Source: Betaproteobacteria bacterium (GTDB lineage: Bacteria; Pseudomonadota; Gammaproteobacteria; Burkholderiales; Rhodocyclaceae). Taken from it: a DNA stretch of 57,908 nucleotides. This document shows, piece after piece, positions 7,635 through 15,872 of the stretch. The first letter of the stretch is position 1, and the number at the start of each line of letters is the position of its first letter. The position numbers and the translations under genes are program-made. Location of the stretch: contig CANJXH010000003.1 of the NCBI GenBank assembly GCA_947478755.1, positions 1-57,908 on the forward strand, written 5' to 3'. Below the pieces are notes generated by a model. That model was not told the origin of the DNA, made no database searches, and saw only the letters and a list, made by a program, of their open reading frames with translations.

Positions 7635-9416
7635 GTGAATCCGGAACAGATTTTTGATTCGCCAGCGATCTTCAAACTCCTGTTTGAGTCCAGTCCTGTT
7701 GCCATCGCGATCTCGTCATTGAGTGACGGCACGTTTTCCCAGGTCAATGATGCCTTCCTGGTCATGCATGGTTACACCCGTAATGAAGTCATTGGCCATA
7801 CGAGCAACGAACTCCAGCTCTGGAACCGCGCCGAGGGGCGTGAGTCTGTAGTGGCGCAACTACGAGCATTGCGGGCAACGGAAGTAGCAGGAGCATCGGG
7901 CAAGACGCTCGATTTTGCGCACGAGTATCGCCACAAGTCGGGCAGGGTCGGACATGCACTGGTCTCGGCGCGAATCGTTGACCTGAATGGCAGTGAATGC
8001 ATGCTCGGCTTCATTACCGGGGTCGATCAGCACGTCGAGCAGGCACTGAAAGAGGAAATCGAAAAGAACACAGCGCTTCTGCGCCATGCCAGTGACGGCG
8101 TCCACATCCTTGACCGGGAGGGCCACGTCGTCGATGCCAGCGATTCCTTCTGCGCGATGCTGGGATATTCACGCGACGAAGTGATCGGCATGAATGCCCG
8201 GCAATGGGACGACAAGTTTGCGGAGCAGGAGTTGCTGCAGGTAATCCGGCAACAGATGGACAATCCGGCACGCTCAGAATTCGAGACGCTGCATCGGCGC
8301 AAGGATGGCTCGGTATTCCCTGTCGAGGTGAGCGGCATTCCCCTGAAGATTGATGGCGAGACGCTGCTCTACAACTCGTCGCGCGACATTTCAAAGCGCA
8401 AGGCCGCACAGCAGGCGCTGCAGGAGAACCTGCTGAAGCTGGCGGAAAGCGAGAGCCACTTCCGCAGTGTGATCGAGCATAGCCCGAGTGGGATCTACGT
8501 CACCTTGCATGACCTGATCGTCTATGCCAATCCGCGGCTGTGCGAAATCCTCAGGTTGCCGCAGGAATCCCTGTTGGGCTGCAATTCGCTGGAGGTCTTC
8601 CTCAAGGGAGAAGAGGTCCGGCGTCAGGTCGAACAGAACAGGGAGACACTGCGCAAGACCGGGGAGGTCCATTATCTAGAAGCATCCTACAAACGTCCGG
8701 ACGGCACGGATATCCTGATCCGCGTCCATGGTGCCGTCGGTCTGTGGGATGGCGAGAAAGCCATTGTGGCGATGGTGGAAGATGTGACCGAGCAGGCGCG
8801 GGCCGAGGCCAAAATCGCCGACTACGTCAAGCTGCTCGAAGGGTCGATGCGGGAAACACTGCAGGCGGTCGCCAACATGGTGGAAATGCGCGACCCCTAT
8901 ACCGCTGGCCACGAGCGGCGGGTTGGCATCATCGCGGCAGACATTGCACGAGAGATGGGCTGGCCCGAAGACAAGTGCGACATGCTGGCCCTTGTCGGGT
9001 TGGTGCACGATATCGGCAAGATCGCGATCCCGGCCGAGATGCTCACCAAGCCGAGTCGCCTGTCCGCCGTCGAATATCAGATCGTCCAGACCCATGCCGA
9101 GCAGGGTTACCAGATTCTCAAGGACGTGCATTTTTCACTGCCGATTGCCGACATCATCCGCCAGCATCATGAGCGGCCGGATGGCAGTGGCTATCCGCAG
9201 GGTCTCAAGGGCGACCAGATATTGCTTGAGGCGCGCATCCTCGCCGTGGCCGACGCGCTGGAATCGATTCTGTCGCACCGACCTTTCCGCCCGGCGCAGG
9301 GCATGGCGGTGGCCATGCAGGAATTCGAGCAGCATCGCGGCACCTGGTTCGATGCGGATGTCGTCGATACGATCACGCGTATGGTGCGCGACAAGGGCTA
9401 CCAATTACCAAGCTGA
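7635..9416 (+). CDS. Triple-PAS HD-GYP cyclic-di-GMP phosphodiesterase
   Basis: 593 aa with a GTG start preceded by GGAGGAAC. Three PAS domains are visible at about residues 10-135, 145-265 and 280-390 ('GYTRNEVIG', 'GYSRDEVIG', 'RLPQESLLG' mark the equivalent helix in each). An HD-GYP domain fills residues 400-590: 'HERR', 'VHDIGKIAIP', 'HHERPDGSGYPQGL' keep the metal-binding HD and the GYP signature, so it should be active in hydrolysing c-di-GMP to GMP. No membrane segment is present; it is a cytosolic sensor whose PAS ligands are unknown. It ends before a strong stem-loop at 9457. Confidence 0.92.
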   Translation: MNPEQIFDSPAIFKLLFESSPVAIAISSLSDGTFSQVNDAFLVMHGYTRNEVIGHTSNELQLWNRAEGRESVVAQLRALRATEVAGASGKTLDFAHEYRHKSGRVGHALVSARIVDLNGSECMLGFITGVDQHVEQALKEEIEKNTALLRHASDGVHILDREGHVVDASDSFCAMLGYSRDEVIGMNARQWDDKFAEQELLQVIRQQMDNPARSEFETLHRRKDGSVFPVEVSGIPLKIDGETLLYNSSRDISKRKAAQQALQENLLKLAESESHFRSVIEHSPSGIYVTLHDLIVYANPRLCEILRLPQESLLGCNSLEVFLKGEEVRRQVEQNRETLRKTGEVHYLEASYKRPDGTDILIRVHGAVGLWDGEKAIVAMVEDVTEQARAEAKIADYVKLLEGSMRETLQAVANMVEMRDPYTAGHERRVGIIAADIAREMGWPEDKCDMLALVGLVHDIGKIAIPAEMLTKPSRLSAVEYQIVQTHAEQGYQILKDVHFSLPIADIIRQHHERPDGSGYPQGLKGDQILLEARILAVADALESILSHRPFRPAQGMAVAMQEFEQHRGTWFDADVVDTITRMVRDKGYQLPS

Positions 9417-9456
9417 GTGCTGTTTTGAGTGCCCGTTTCATTGGGGTGGCAAAAGC

Positions 9457-9487
9457 ACCGAGGCCGCACCATTGGTGCGGCCTCGGT
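9457..9487. terminator. Perfect 14-bp stem with 3-base loop, terminator between convergent genes
   Basis: ACCGAGGCCGCACC pairs exactly with GGTGCGGCCTCGGT around the loop ATT. Read on the minus strand it is followed by GCTTTTGCC, a short T run, so it fits an intrinsic terminator for the minus-strand membrane gene; on the plus strand it follows the HD-GYP stop by 40 bp. Confidence 0.75.
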
Positions 9488-9532
9488 TCAACGGCATCAG
9501 TGCCAGATGTCGTGCAATCGTTACAGCTGGCG

Positions 9533-10222
9533 TCAGGCCCCTGCGTCGGATTCTCCGATGGCCTTGAGCAGGACGTAGGTCATCACCAGCAGCCAGCCGA
9601 AAAATGCGCAGGCTGCGAGCCAGAAGGAGATCAGGCCATCCCATGCAAAGGGGCCGCTTTTCAGGAAGAAGGCGAGCACCGCAGGTATGAACAGCAGGCC
9701 GACCCAGAGATTGAAGTAGCCGACCCAGCGCGGGAAAACCGGCCGCGCCGATTTGTCCATCAGGGTACCCATGGCGAGACCGACGTTCTGCGCCACTGCC
9801 AGCGGAAACACCGTGATGAAGCCGAGCCATGCGGTATCGTTCAGCATCATGGTCAGCTGCGGGTCGCGATCTGGCCGGAATGAGGCGACGCCGATGACAA
9901 GAAAGGGAAGCAGTACCACGATGGCGCCCGCTGCCCCTGCACCCAACTGAAGGTAGATCGCCATCTGGCTGATGCCATGCATGCGACGCATCTGGGTTGA
10001 AATGACTGCTGCAAATGGCACCACGAAGGTGATGCCAATGAATGCCAGCACGACGCCGACGCGTATCAGCCCGGTTCTGCCCTGATAGATGGCAACTACT
10101 TCGTCGACAGTGAGTTGCGGTGACGGCAGCGGGAAGAACCCGGGAACCATCAGTGCCGCGCCGAGGAATGCTGCGAATATCGGGCCACTCCATGCACCAA
10201 TTTTTTGATCCAGCTTGTTCAT
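9533..10222 (-). CDS. GPFAW-family six-TM membrane protein, copy A
   Basis: 229 aa from the ATG at 10222 (MNKLDQ...). Six predicted membrane segments. It carries the signature of a paralogue family repeated six times in this window: 'GFFPLPSPQ' after TM1, 'IRVG' before TM2, 'FRPDRDPQ', 'LNDTAWL', 'RPVFPRWVGYF' and 'FFLKSGPFAWDG' before TM6. I cannot assign a characterised family. It is the second gene after copy B on the minus strand (90-bp gap), downstream of the MarR gene. The repeated pairing with sulfotransferase and LLM genes suggests a role in that pathway, for example lipophilic substrate handling, which is inference. Confidence 0.8.
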   Translation of the reverse strand: MNKLDQKIGAWSGPIFAAFLGAALMVPGFFPLPSPQLTVDEVVAIYQGRTGLIRVGVVLAFIGITFVVPFAAVISTQMRRMHGISQMAIYLQLGAGAAGAIVVLLPFLVIGVASFRPDRDPQLTMMLNDTAWLGFITVFPLAVAQNVGLAMGTLMDKSARPVFPRWVGYFNLWVGLLFIPAVLAFFLKSGPFAWDGLISFWLAACAFFGWLLVMTYVLLKAIGESDAGA

Positions 10223-10312
10223 AGCGTTGCCTCTCTGTTGGGTATAAATGTTGTGCCAATCCTGCATCATGGCTTTCCGGTGCAGGACTGGTTTACGTTG
10301 CGCTGCCCGGCA

Positions 10313-11005
10313 TCAGTCCTCCGGCTTTTGCCGGTTGATCGCCTTGATCATGTGATAGGCCATGAAGTAGAACCAGCCGCCAAAGGCGAAGGCTGGTATC
10401 CAGTAGGCGATCAGGCCATCCCAGGCGAAGGGCCCGGTCTTGAAGAAAGGCATGATCAGGCCCGGGGTCAGCAGCAGGGCAATCCAGAAGTTGGCGAACC
10501 CGACCCAGCGGGCGAACACCGGTTCGGCACGCTTGTCAGAGATGATGAGGAAGCCGATGACCAGGTTTTCCAGTACATTGAGCATGACGATGCCGACGAA
10601 CATGAGCCAGGCCAGGTCGTGCAGCGCCTGGGTGATCTCGGGCGAGCGCTCGGGGCGGAACGAGGCGGCGATGTACAGGAAGCCGGGCACCAGGAAGGCC
10701 AGCACCACTGCAGCACCGAGCGCAAGTTGCGTGTAGGAGAGGGCGGGTGTGTGGCGGTATTCGATACGCAGCAATTGCGCCGATATGCCGGCGGCGAAAC
10801 AGGCATACAGTGCGCCGGCGATCTGGATCATGATCATGCCAACGCGAACATTGGCGCCGTTCTGCTGGTAAAAATCAGCGACCTGTTGTGCCGTCATCAT
10901 GGGTGACTGCGGCGGGAAATAGCCGGCGATCCAGAGCCCGGCGAACATGATGGTGGGGCAGATGATGCCAGCCCAGGCGAGACACAGTTGGCTTCGAGTG
11001 TTCAT
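10313..11005 (-). CDS. GPFAW-family six-TM membrane protein, copy B
   Basis: 230 aa; the ATG at 11005 follows a GGAGGAAAAG box. It shows the same order of motifs as copy A: 'GYFPPQSPM', 'VRVGM', 'FRPERSPE', 'LHDLAWL', 'EPVFARWVGFA', 'FFKTGPFAWDG'. A proline is lost in the 'FPRW' motif (FARW). It lies 104 bp downstream of the MarR gene on the same strand, so it may be in the same transcript. Copies A and B side by side look like a tandem duplication that has diverged substantially, since only the signature motifs are well conserved by eye. Confidence 0.8.
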   Translation of the reverse strand: MNTRSQLCLAWAGIICPTIMFAGLWIAGYFPPQSPMMTAQQVADFYQQNGANVRVGMIMIQIAGALYACFAAGISAQLLRIEYRHTPALSYTQLALGAAVVLAFLVPGFLYIAASFRPERSPEITQALHDLAWLMFVGIVMLNVLENLVIGFLIISDKRAEPVFARWVGFANFWIALLLTPGLIMPFFKTGPFAWDGLIAYWIPAFAFGGWFYFMAYHMIKAINRQKPED

Positions 11006-11109
11006 TTCTTTTCCTCCGTTGATGTTCTATTAGTTACTGGCTTCGGCATGGTATCGCCAAGGCGAGTGAGAGTGTACAACGCAAGCGAGGCAAGGTGATG
11101 CGATGGCCG

Positions 11110-11622
11110 TCAGTCACCGCTTAACTCGCGGAGGTCCCTCTGGATTCTGCGTCGCTGAACAATCGCCTCGGATGAGGGCATGTCGATCATGGCGGTAAGG
11201 CTTGCGCTGATTTCGGCCATTCCGTTCTGGATTTGCTTGATCCTGGTGCGACCAAGCCTCCCCAGTGACTGCTTGATCAGCAGGTCCGACAGCGTCGTAA
11301 TGTCTTCCATCAGGCGGTGAACGTTGCCGGTGAGGAATACTTCCATGGCACGACCGTCGCGTGAGTGGGCACGTCGTTCCACCCAGCCCTTTTTCTCGAG
11401 GCGAGCGACCAGTCTCGCCACGGCACTCTTGTCGATATCGAGAACCTCGGCAAGTCGGGCCTGGCTAGAGCCATCGAAATAGTAGAGATGGGTCAGCAGC
11501 CACCACTGCGAACGAGTCAGACCGAGGGGTTGCATTTCGCGATCGAACATCAGGCGATATTGCAGGGAAATCGAATAGATTGAGAACGCGAGATTGTTCG
11601 TCAATGACTTGGGCAGTTCCAT
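11110..11622 (-). CDS. MarR-family transcriptional regulator
   Basis: 170 aa from the ATG at 11622 (MELPKSL); the upstream ORF extension to 11946 overlaps the divergent gene and promoter, so it is rejected. The winged helix-turn-helix is clear: 'LTRSQWWLLTHLYYFDGSSQARLAEVLDIDKSAVARLVARLEKKGWVERR' in pieces, with the wing 'SRDGRAMEVFLT'. MarR proteins bind palindromes as dimers and release DNA on binding a small phenolic or lipophilic ligand. A palindrome AGTCAA-N8-TTGACT lies in the divergent gap and is a good operator candidate. Probable targets are GPFAW copy C (divergent), copies B and A (downstream) and its own gene. Confidence 0.88.
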   Translation of the reverse strand: MELPKSLTNNLAFSIYSISLQYRLMFDREMQPLGLTRSQWWLLTHLYYFDGSSQARLAEVLDIDKSAVARLVARLEKKGWVERRAHSRDGRAMEVFLTGNVHRLMEDITTLSDLLIKQSLGRLGRTRIKQIQNGMAEISASLTAMIDMPSSEAIVQRRRIQRDLRELSGD

Positions 11623-11697
11623 GAGTGCTTTGCATTCGGCTATTGATTGCCGCGAGTGTAATGCAGGGTCGGTATTCGATCCGACAGAAAAGAGCCA

Positions 11698-11745
11698 AGT
11701 CAAGTCAATAACATGGTTGACTAGGCTCCTATATCGTCTTACATT
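11698..11745 (+). promoter_or_regulatory. MarR-type operator overlapping a sigma-70 promoter
   Basis: A perfect inverted repeat AGTCAA-N8-TTGACT (11703-11722) is present, with an extra overlapping AGTCAA half-site at 11698. Its right arm TTGACT also reads as a -35 box, followed after 17 bp by TACATT (11740-11745) as a -10 box for GPFAW copy C, whose start is 74 bp further on. On the minus strand, TTGACT at 11698-11703 followed after 18 bp by TCGAAT could drive marR. Binding here would block both promoters, the classic MarR autoregulated divergent layout. Confidence 0.65.
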
Positions 11746-11818
11746 CCCGCCGCGATGGACGGCACCGCGACACGCCGTTACTCCCTTTACCTGATGACTT
11801 CGACAAGGAACCCCCCCC

Positions 11819-12511
11819 ATGAATAAGCGCCTGCACATGCTTGCTGCCTGGTCCGGCCCGGTCTTCTGCATAACCTTCACTATTGGCATCTGGTTCGTAG
11901 CGCAGTTCGTGCCGCCCCATGATCCGCTGGCAAGCGCCGCCGACATCGCAGCCTTCTACCTGCGCAATCCGATGCGCATTCAGAGCGGCCTGCTGATCAC
12001 CATGTTCAGCGCAGTCATATGGATCGTCTGGGCCGCAGAGTGGGCATCGCAGATGCGGCGCATGGAAGGCAAGTACCCGGTGCTGGCCGATATCCAGCTC
12101 GGCGCCGCAGTGGCGACCTCGGTGTTCGTGCTGCTGCCGGTGATGGTGTGGATGGCCGCCGCCTACCGCCCGGAACGCAATCCGGAACTGTTGCTGTTCT
12201 TCAACGACTTTGCATTCATCCAATTCGTCGGCATGGTCGGTCCGGCCTTCTTCCAGATCATTTGCGTCGGCATCGCCATCCTTGCTGATCGTCAGAGCTC
12301 TCCCAGCTTTCCTCGCTGGGTGGGATTTTTCACAATTTGGTTCTCCTTCCTTACATTGCCGGGTGGACTCTGTATCTTCTTCAAGGTCGGTCCTTTTGCC
12401 TGGGACGGTGTGCTTGCGTTCTGGATGCCGCTGTCCTTGTACGGCGTCTGGTTCATGGTGATGTTCCTGCAACTGCGCAAGGCAATTGCACGCCAAGCTG
12501 CAGCTGAATAG
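11819..12511 (+). CDS. GPFAW-family six-TM membrane protein, copy C
   Basis: 230 aa, start ATG 11819 with an AAGGA box partly buried in a run of C. Motifs: 'QFVPPHDPL', 'YRPERNPE', 'FNDFAFI', 'SPSFPRWVGFF', 'FFKVGPFAWDG'. It is divergently transcribed from marR and has the best promoter in this region, with the operator palindrome on the -35 box, so it is the likeliest direct MarR target. The sulfotransferase gene follows on the same strand about 116 bp downstream and may be cotranscribed. Confidence 0.8.
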   Translation: MNKRLHMLAAWSGPVFCITFTIGIWFVAQFVPPHDPLASAADIAAFYLRNPMRIQSGLLITMFSAVIWIVWAAEWASQMRRMEGKYPVLADIQLGAAVATSVFVLLPVMVWMAAAYRPERNPELLLFFNDFAFIQFVGMVGPAFFQIICVGIAILADRQSSPSFPRWVGFFTIWFSFLTLPGGLCIFFKVGPFAWDGVLAFWMPLSLYGVWFMVMFLQLRKAIARQAAAE

Positions 12512-12627
12512 TTACCAACCTCCGTCCTCAGTTTGTGCCGTGCATGCGTTGAGGCACAATTCCTTCAGACATGACCCCGACCCGCCGGTTTCGGGCTGAT
12601 GCCATTAACTACGTCAGGGGGTGTGAG

Positions 12628-13815
12628 ATGTTAGCGCCACAGGATTTTCAGCAGCTTCGTCGCGAGCTTGATGCCGATCGCTTCATCGACATGGCCCGTC
12701 AAAGAACCGGTCTGTCCGATTTCGGTGGCAGCGACTTCTGCGAGGCGCTGAACAAGCTGCTCGACTGCGCTGCCCGCGATGCCGCGTTTCATGCACAGGG
12801 GTTGGAAGCATTCAAGGGTGACATCGTGCGCAGCTTGTGCAACCGGTTGCGCATGCAGCAGGACATTGCACGGTATCCGGAAATTCTTGACGAGGACGTG
12901 TCCGACCCGATCATTGTCGTCGGCCTTGGCCGCTCCGGCACCACCAAGCTGCACAAGATGCTGTCAGCGCAGGACCAGGTGCAGAAAACCCTGTTCTGGC
13001 GGCTGTGGAACCCGGCGCCGTTCCCCGACGCCATGGCAGGGCAGCTCGATCCGCGCATCGGCGCAGTAGGTACCTCGCAGTTGCTGTCTGCCGATAACCC
13101 GGTCATGGATGCCGCCCACCGCATCGCCGAACAGGAGGTGGAAGAGGAGTGGTTTCTCTACACCTTTACCTTCGCAGACTGGATGTGGTGCCAAATGATT
13201 TACCTGCCCTCATATTTTGACTGGACGATGTTGCGACCATCACTCGGCGCCTACCGTTACGTGAAGACGATGCTGCAATACCTGCAGTGGCAGGACGGGG
13301 GCAAGCGGGGTCGCCCGTGGATTCTGAAGTCGGTCGGCCATATCGCCAACATGGAAGCGCTGCTGGATTGCTACCCAAGGGCTACGTTGGTACATCCGCA
13401 CCGTGACCCGCACGACACCATTCCCTCGTTTGCGAAACTGCTGAGTAGTTCGTGGCCGCTCTATGGCAAACCGGTTGAGCCGCACCTGATCGGGGCGGAG
13501 GTGATGCGGCAGTGGGGCACGGCGACGCGGCGCTACCTTGAATCGCGCGACAGGCTCGGACTTGATGGCCGCATCCTCGATGTTGACTACGAGCAGGTAC
13601 GCTCGGACCCGATGCCGCTCGTGCGCGAGATCTACCGGCGTGCCAATCGTGTTCTGTCCCCCGCAGAAGCAGAGAGGATGGCGGCCTGGCATGCCGGCAA
13701 CGAACAGGGGCGTCATGGCCGGCACGAATACTCGCTGCAGGAATTCGGCCTCGACGAGGCCGCCATCGACAAGACCTTCGGTGACTACATTCGCCGCTTC
13801 ATCAAGCGGTCATGA
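12628..13815 (+). CDS. Sulfotransferase family protein, copy 1
   Basis: 395 aa. I prefer the ATG at 12628 (AGGGGG box six bases upstream) over 12571. The 5'-phosphosulfate loop is 'VVGLGRSGTTKLHKML' and the 3'-phosphate region is 'LVHPHRDPHDTIPSF'. The N-terminal 'RTGLSDFGGSDFCEAL' recurs in four other sulfotransferases of the window. This group (Sulfotransfer_3 type) transfers sulfate from PAPS to hydroxyl groups of small molecules; substrates are rarely known. It follows GPFAW copy C and overlaps the convergent PNPOx-like gene by 6 bp at its stop. Confidence 0.85.
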   Translation: MLAPQDFQQLRRELDADRFIDMARQRTGLSDFGGSDFCEALNKLLDCAARDAAFHAQGLEAFKGDIVRSLCNRLRMQQDIARYPEILDEDVSDPIIVVGLGRSGTTKLHKMLSAQDQVQKTLFWRLWNPAPFPDAMAGQLDPRIGAVGTSQLLSADNPVMDAAHRIAEQEVEEEWFLYTFTFADWMWCQMIYLPSYFDWTMLRPSLGAYRYVKTMLQYLQWQDGGKRGRPWILKSVGHIANMEALLDCYPRATLVHPHRDPHDTIPSFAKLLSSSWPLYGKPVEPHLIGAEVMRQWGTATRRYLESRDRLGLDGRILDVDYEQVRSDPMPLVREIYRRANRVLSPAEAERMAAWHAGNEQGRHGRHEYSLQEFGLDEAAIDKTFGDYIRRFIKRS

Positions 13816-14436
13816 AGCCTTCAGTCGCGCGATCTCAGCCTCCAGCGCAGCGATGCGCTGGTCGCGGTCCTTGATGGCCCTGGCGACATCATCGGCATCG
13901 AGTCGCTGCGGAATGTGCTGCGAGCAGTTGGCGTCCCAGGCCGTGAGGTGGAACACGATGGCCTGTTCGCTTTTTGCCTGATAGGCGGGTGGCATCAGGC
14001 GCGCCACCAGCGCCGCGTCGCCTTCGATCACTTCCGCCGTGCCCCACAGCTTGATGCGTTCCCGCGTTTCATAGTTCATCAGGAAGAGATGCGCACGCGG
14101 GTTCTCGGCCAGGTTGCCAGTGCTGATGAACTGGCGATTGCCGCGAAAATCGGCGAAGGCAATGGTGCTGTCGTCGAGAATGTGCAGGAATCCGGGCGGC
14201 CCGCCGCGATGCTGGATGTACGGCTGGCCGGCAGCGCTCGCGGTGGCGAGGAAGACGCTGGTTTGCGCCGCGATGAAGGCGGCCAGCGGCGGCGTGATTC
14301 TGGTTTCCCAGCCACCATCGTTTTCCATCCGGAGGTAGGAGTTTCGCGAACCCTTGCGCGACTGCACTGCCTTGACGCTGGGCGTGAAGGCCACGTCGCT
14401 GGGTGTCGTTAACTGCTCTTCAGGCTTGTCGATCAT
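13810..14436 (-). CDS. Pyridoxamine 5'-phosphate oxidase-like flavin-binding protein
   Basis: 208 aa from the ATG at 14436 (AAGGGGG box upstream). The split-barrel core shows 'FLATASAAGQPYIQHRGGPPGFLHIL', 'AFADFRGNRQFISTGNLAENPRAHLFLMNY' and 'RIKLWGTAEVI', which is the PNPOx-like FMN-binding pattern. The last about 25 residues ('DRDQRIAALEAEIARLK') are a short coiled coil. Family members bind FMN, F420 or heme and reduce or detoxify small molecules. Located between a sulfotransferase and the tandem DUF1214 genes, 70 bp from the latter; it may be the last gene of that transcript. Confidence 0.82.
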   Translation of the reverse strand: MIDKPEEQLTTPSDVAFTPSVKAVQSRKGSRNSYLRMENDGGWETRITPPLAAFIAAQTSVFLATASAAGQPYIQHRGGPPGFLHILDDSTIAFADFRGNRQFISTGNLAENPRAHLFLMNYETRERIKLWGTAEVIEGDAALVARLMPPAYQAKSEQAIVFHLTAWDANCSQHIPQRLDADDVARAIKDRDQRIAALEAEIARLKAS

Positions 14437-14506
14437 GGAACCCCCTTTCATGCGGACAAGGCCTTGTACCAATCCCTGCCACGTTTGCCGCAGCAGGGAT
14501 CGGGCG

Positions 14507-15847
14507 CTATTTGGTGGCGATGCGTTTGGCGAATTCCGCCGTGCGGGCCTTGAGCTGCTGCTTGCGCTGTGCCGGTGTCACCCTGGCCATGCCGGCCGGC
14601 AGCGCCGTGCCCAGCTCGGACAGCTTGACCACACGCGCTTCGCGCACCAGTTGCGGTGCATTGCCGGGTGGCAGTGGCTGCGGGAACAGTTCCCAACGCA
14701 CCAGATAAACTCCGTCGCGCACGCCATTGTTGTCGAGCCAGTTGTGGACACCGGGGTCCTGCGCCGACAGTACAAAGGTGATGCTGCCATCGGCATTGGC
14801 CTTGACCTGGTGGTCGCTGAGGCTGCTGGTGTGGTGCCAGTAGTCGATTGAACGGCTCCAGGCATCGGTGAGCTGGAAGGCGACGTAATTGGCGCCCGAC
14901 GGCAGCAGCGTGACCACCAGCGCCTCATCTTTTTGCAGGCTGAAACGGTTGATGGCGACCACATTGCCCGGTACGCCCCAGTCATAGGGACGGACGAACG
15001 GCACGACGACATTGGGCGGATTTTTCAATACGGTGTCGGTGATCTTGAGCGGACCTTCGGCGGACTCACCGATGATCCTTGCAGCTTCGCTGGCGAGTTC
15101 TTCATGGCTGCGCGCGGGTCTGTCGCTGCCGTCAAGTCGCACCACGGTGATCTGGTTGTAGTCTGCCGACCAGTCGGGCAGCGTGTCGCGGATCATGACT
15201 GCACGGGTACCCTCTGGCAACTGCAGGTGGTTGCGGCGCCCATTGGCGGGCGTGCTGTCGGCGGTGACGACGAAGCGGCCGTCAGCAGCCACGTCAATGT
15301 CCTTTGAATACAAGGCGACCTTGGCCGGCTGGACCATCGAAATCGAGCCGGTGGCTTCGAAGCTGAACTCATGTTGCGCCGGCTTCGCACCGCGCTGACC
15401 ACGGATCTCGTAGCGAAGGGCCGAATCCATCGCCGCAAAGCGGTAGATGCGGTCCGGGTTGTCCCCGGCCAGGCGGCTGCCAGGAATTTTCTGCTTGCCG
15501 AGCGAGTAAGCCGGCGCGAGTGTCCAGGTGACCACGGGCTTGGTCGGTTCATCGGCGACGGCGGCGCGCAGGGCGTGGTACACAACTTCATCAACCGCGC
15601 CGACGAGGCTGGCCTCGCCATCGGCGGTCGTCGCAGCCGGCTGCTCTCGCCAGCGCTTGATGACGGCTTCGCGTGCGGCCTTCACCGCCGGATCGCCCTG
15701 CAGTGTCATGGCTAGCTTGTCCAGCGCCTGTTGCTGTGCCGTAACCAGCGATTTTCCGGGAACGGCATTGGCGCTGCCGGGCAGCATGGCGCCATTCGTT
15801 GCGATGACGATGGCGGATAGCAGCAGGCCATTCTTGAAAGTACGCAT
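14507..15847 (-). CDS. Secreted DUF1214-like protein, copy 1 (tandem pair)
   Basis: 446 aa. Residues 1-28 are a Sec signal peptide ending 'GSANA'. The protein has two blocks conserved in all five copies here: 'GDNPDRIYRFAAMD...YEIRGQRG' in the middle and a C-terminal 'ANADGSITFVLSAQDPGVHNWLD' block resembling DUF1214. A periplasmic location is predicted. No catalytic motif is recognised. It lies 25 bp after copy 2 and most residues match it by eye, so the pair arose by tandem duplication. The C-terminal 'RVTPAQRKQQLKARTAEFAKRI' is also shared. The family call is from the DUF1214-type block only. Confidence 0.7.
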   Translation of the reverse strand: MRTFKNGLLLSAIVIATNGAMLPGSANAVPGKSLVTAQQQALDKLAMTLQGDPAVKAAREAVIKRWREQPAATTADGEASLVGAVDEVVYHALRAAVADEPTKPVVTWTLAPAYSLGKQKIPGSRLAGDNPDRIYRFAAMDSALRYEIRGQRGAKPAQHEFSFEATGSISMVQPAKVALYSKDIDVAADGRFVVTADSTPANGRRNHLQLPEGTRAVMIRDTLPDWSADYNQITVVRLDGSDRPARSHEELASEAARIIGESAEGPLKITDTVLKNPPNVVVPFVRPYDWGVPGNVVAINRFSLQKDEALVVTLLPSGANYVAFQLTDAWSRSIDYWHHTSSLSDHQVKANADGSITFVLSAQDPGVHNWLDNNGVRDGVYLVRWELFPQPLPPGNAPQLVREARVVKLSELGTALPAGMARVTPAQRKQQLKARTAEFAKRIATK

Positions 15848-15872
15848 TTCTGTCTCCTCCCTGTTTTGGCCG

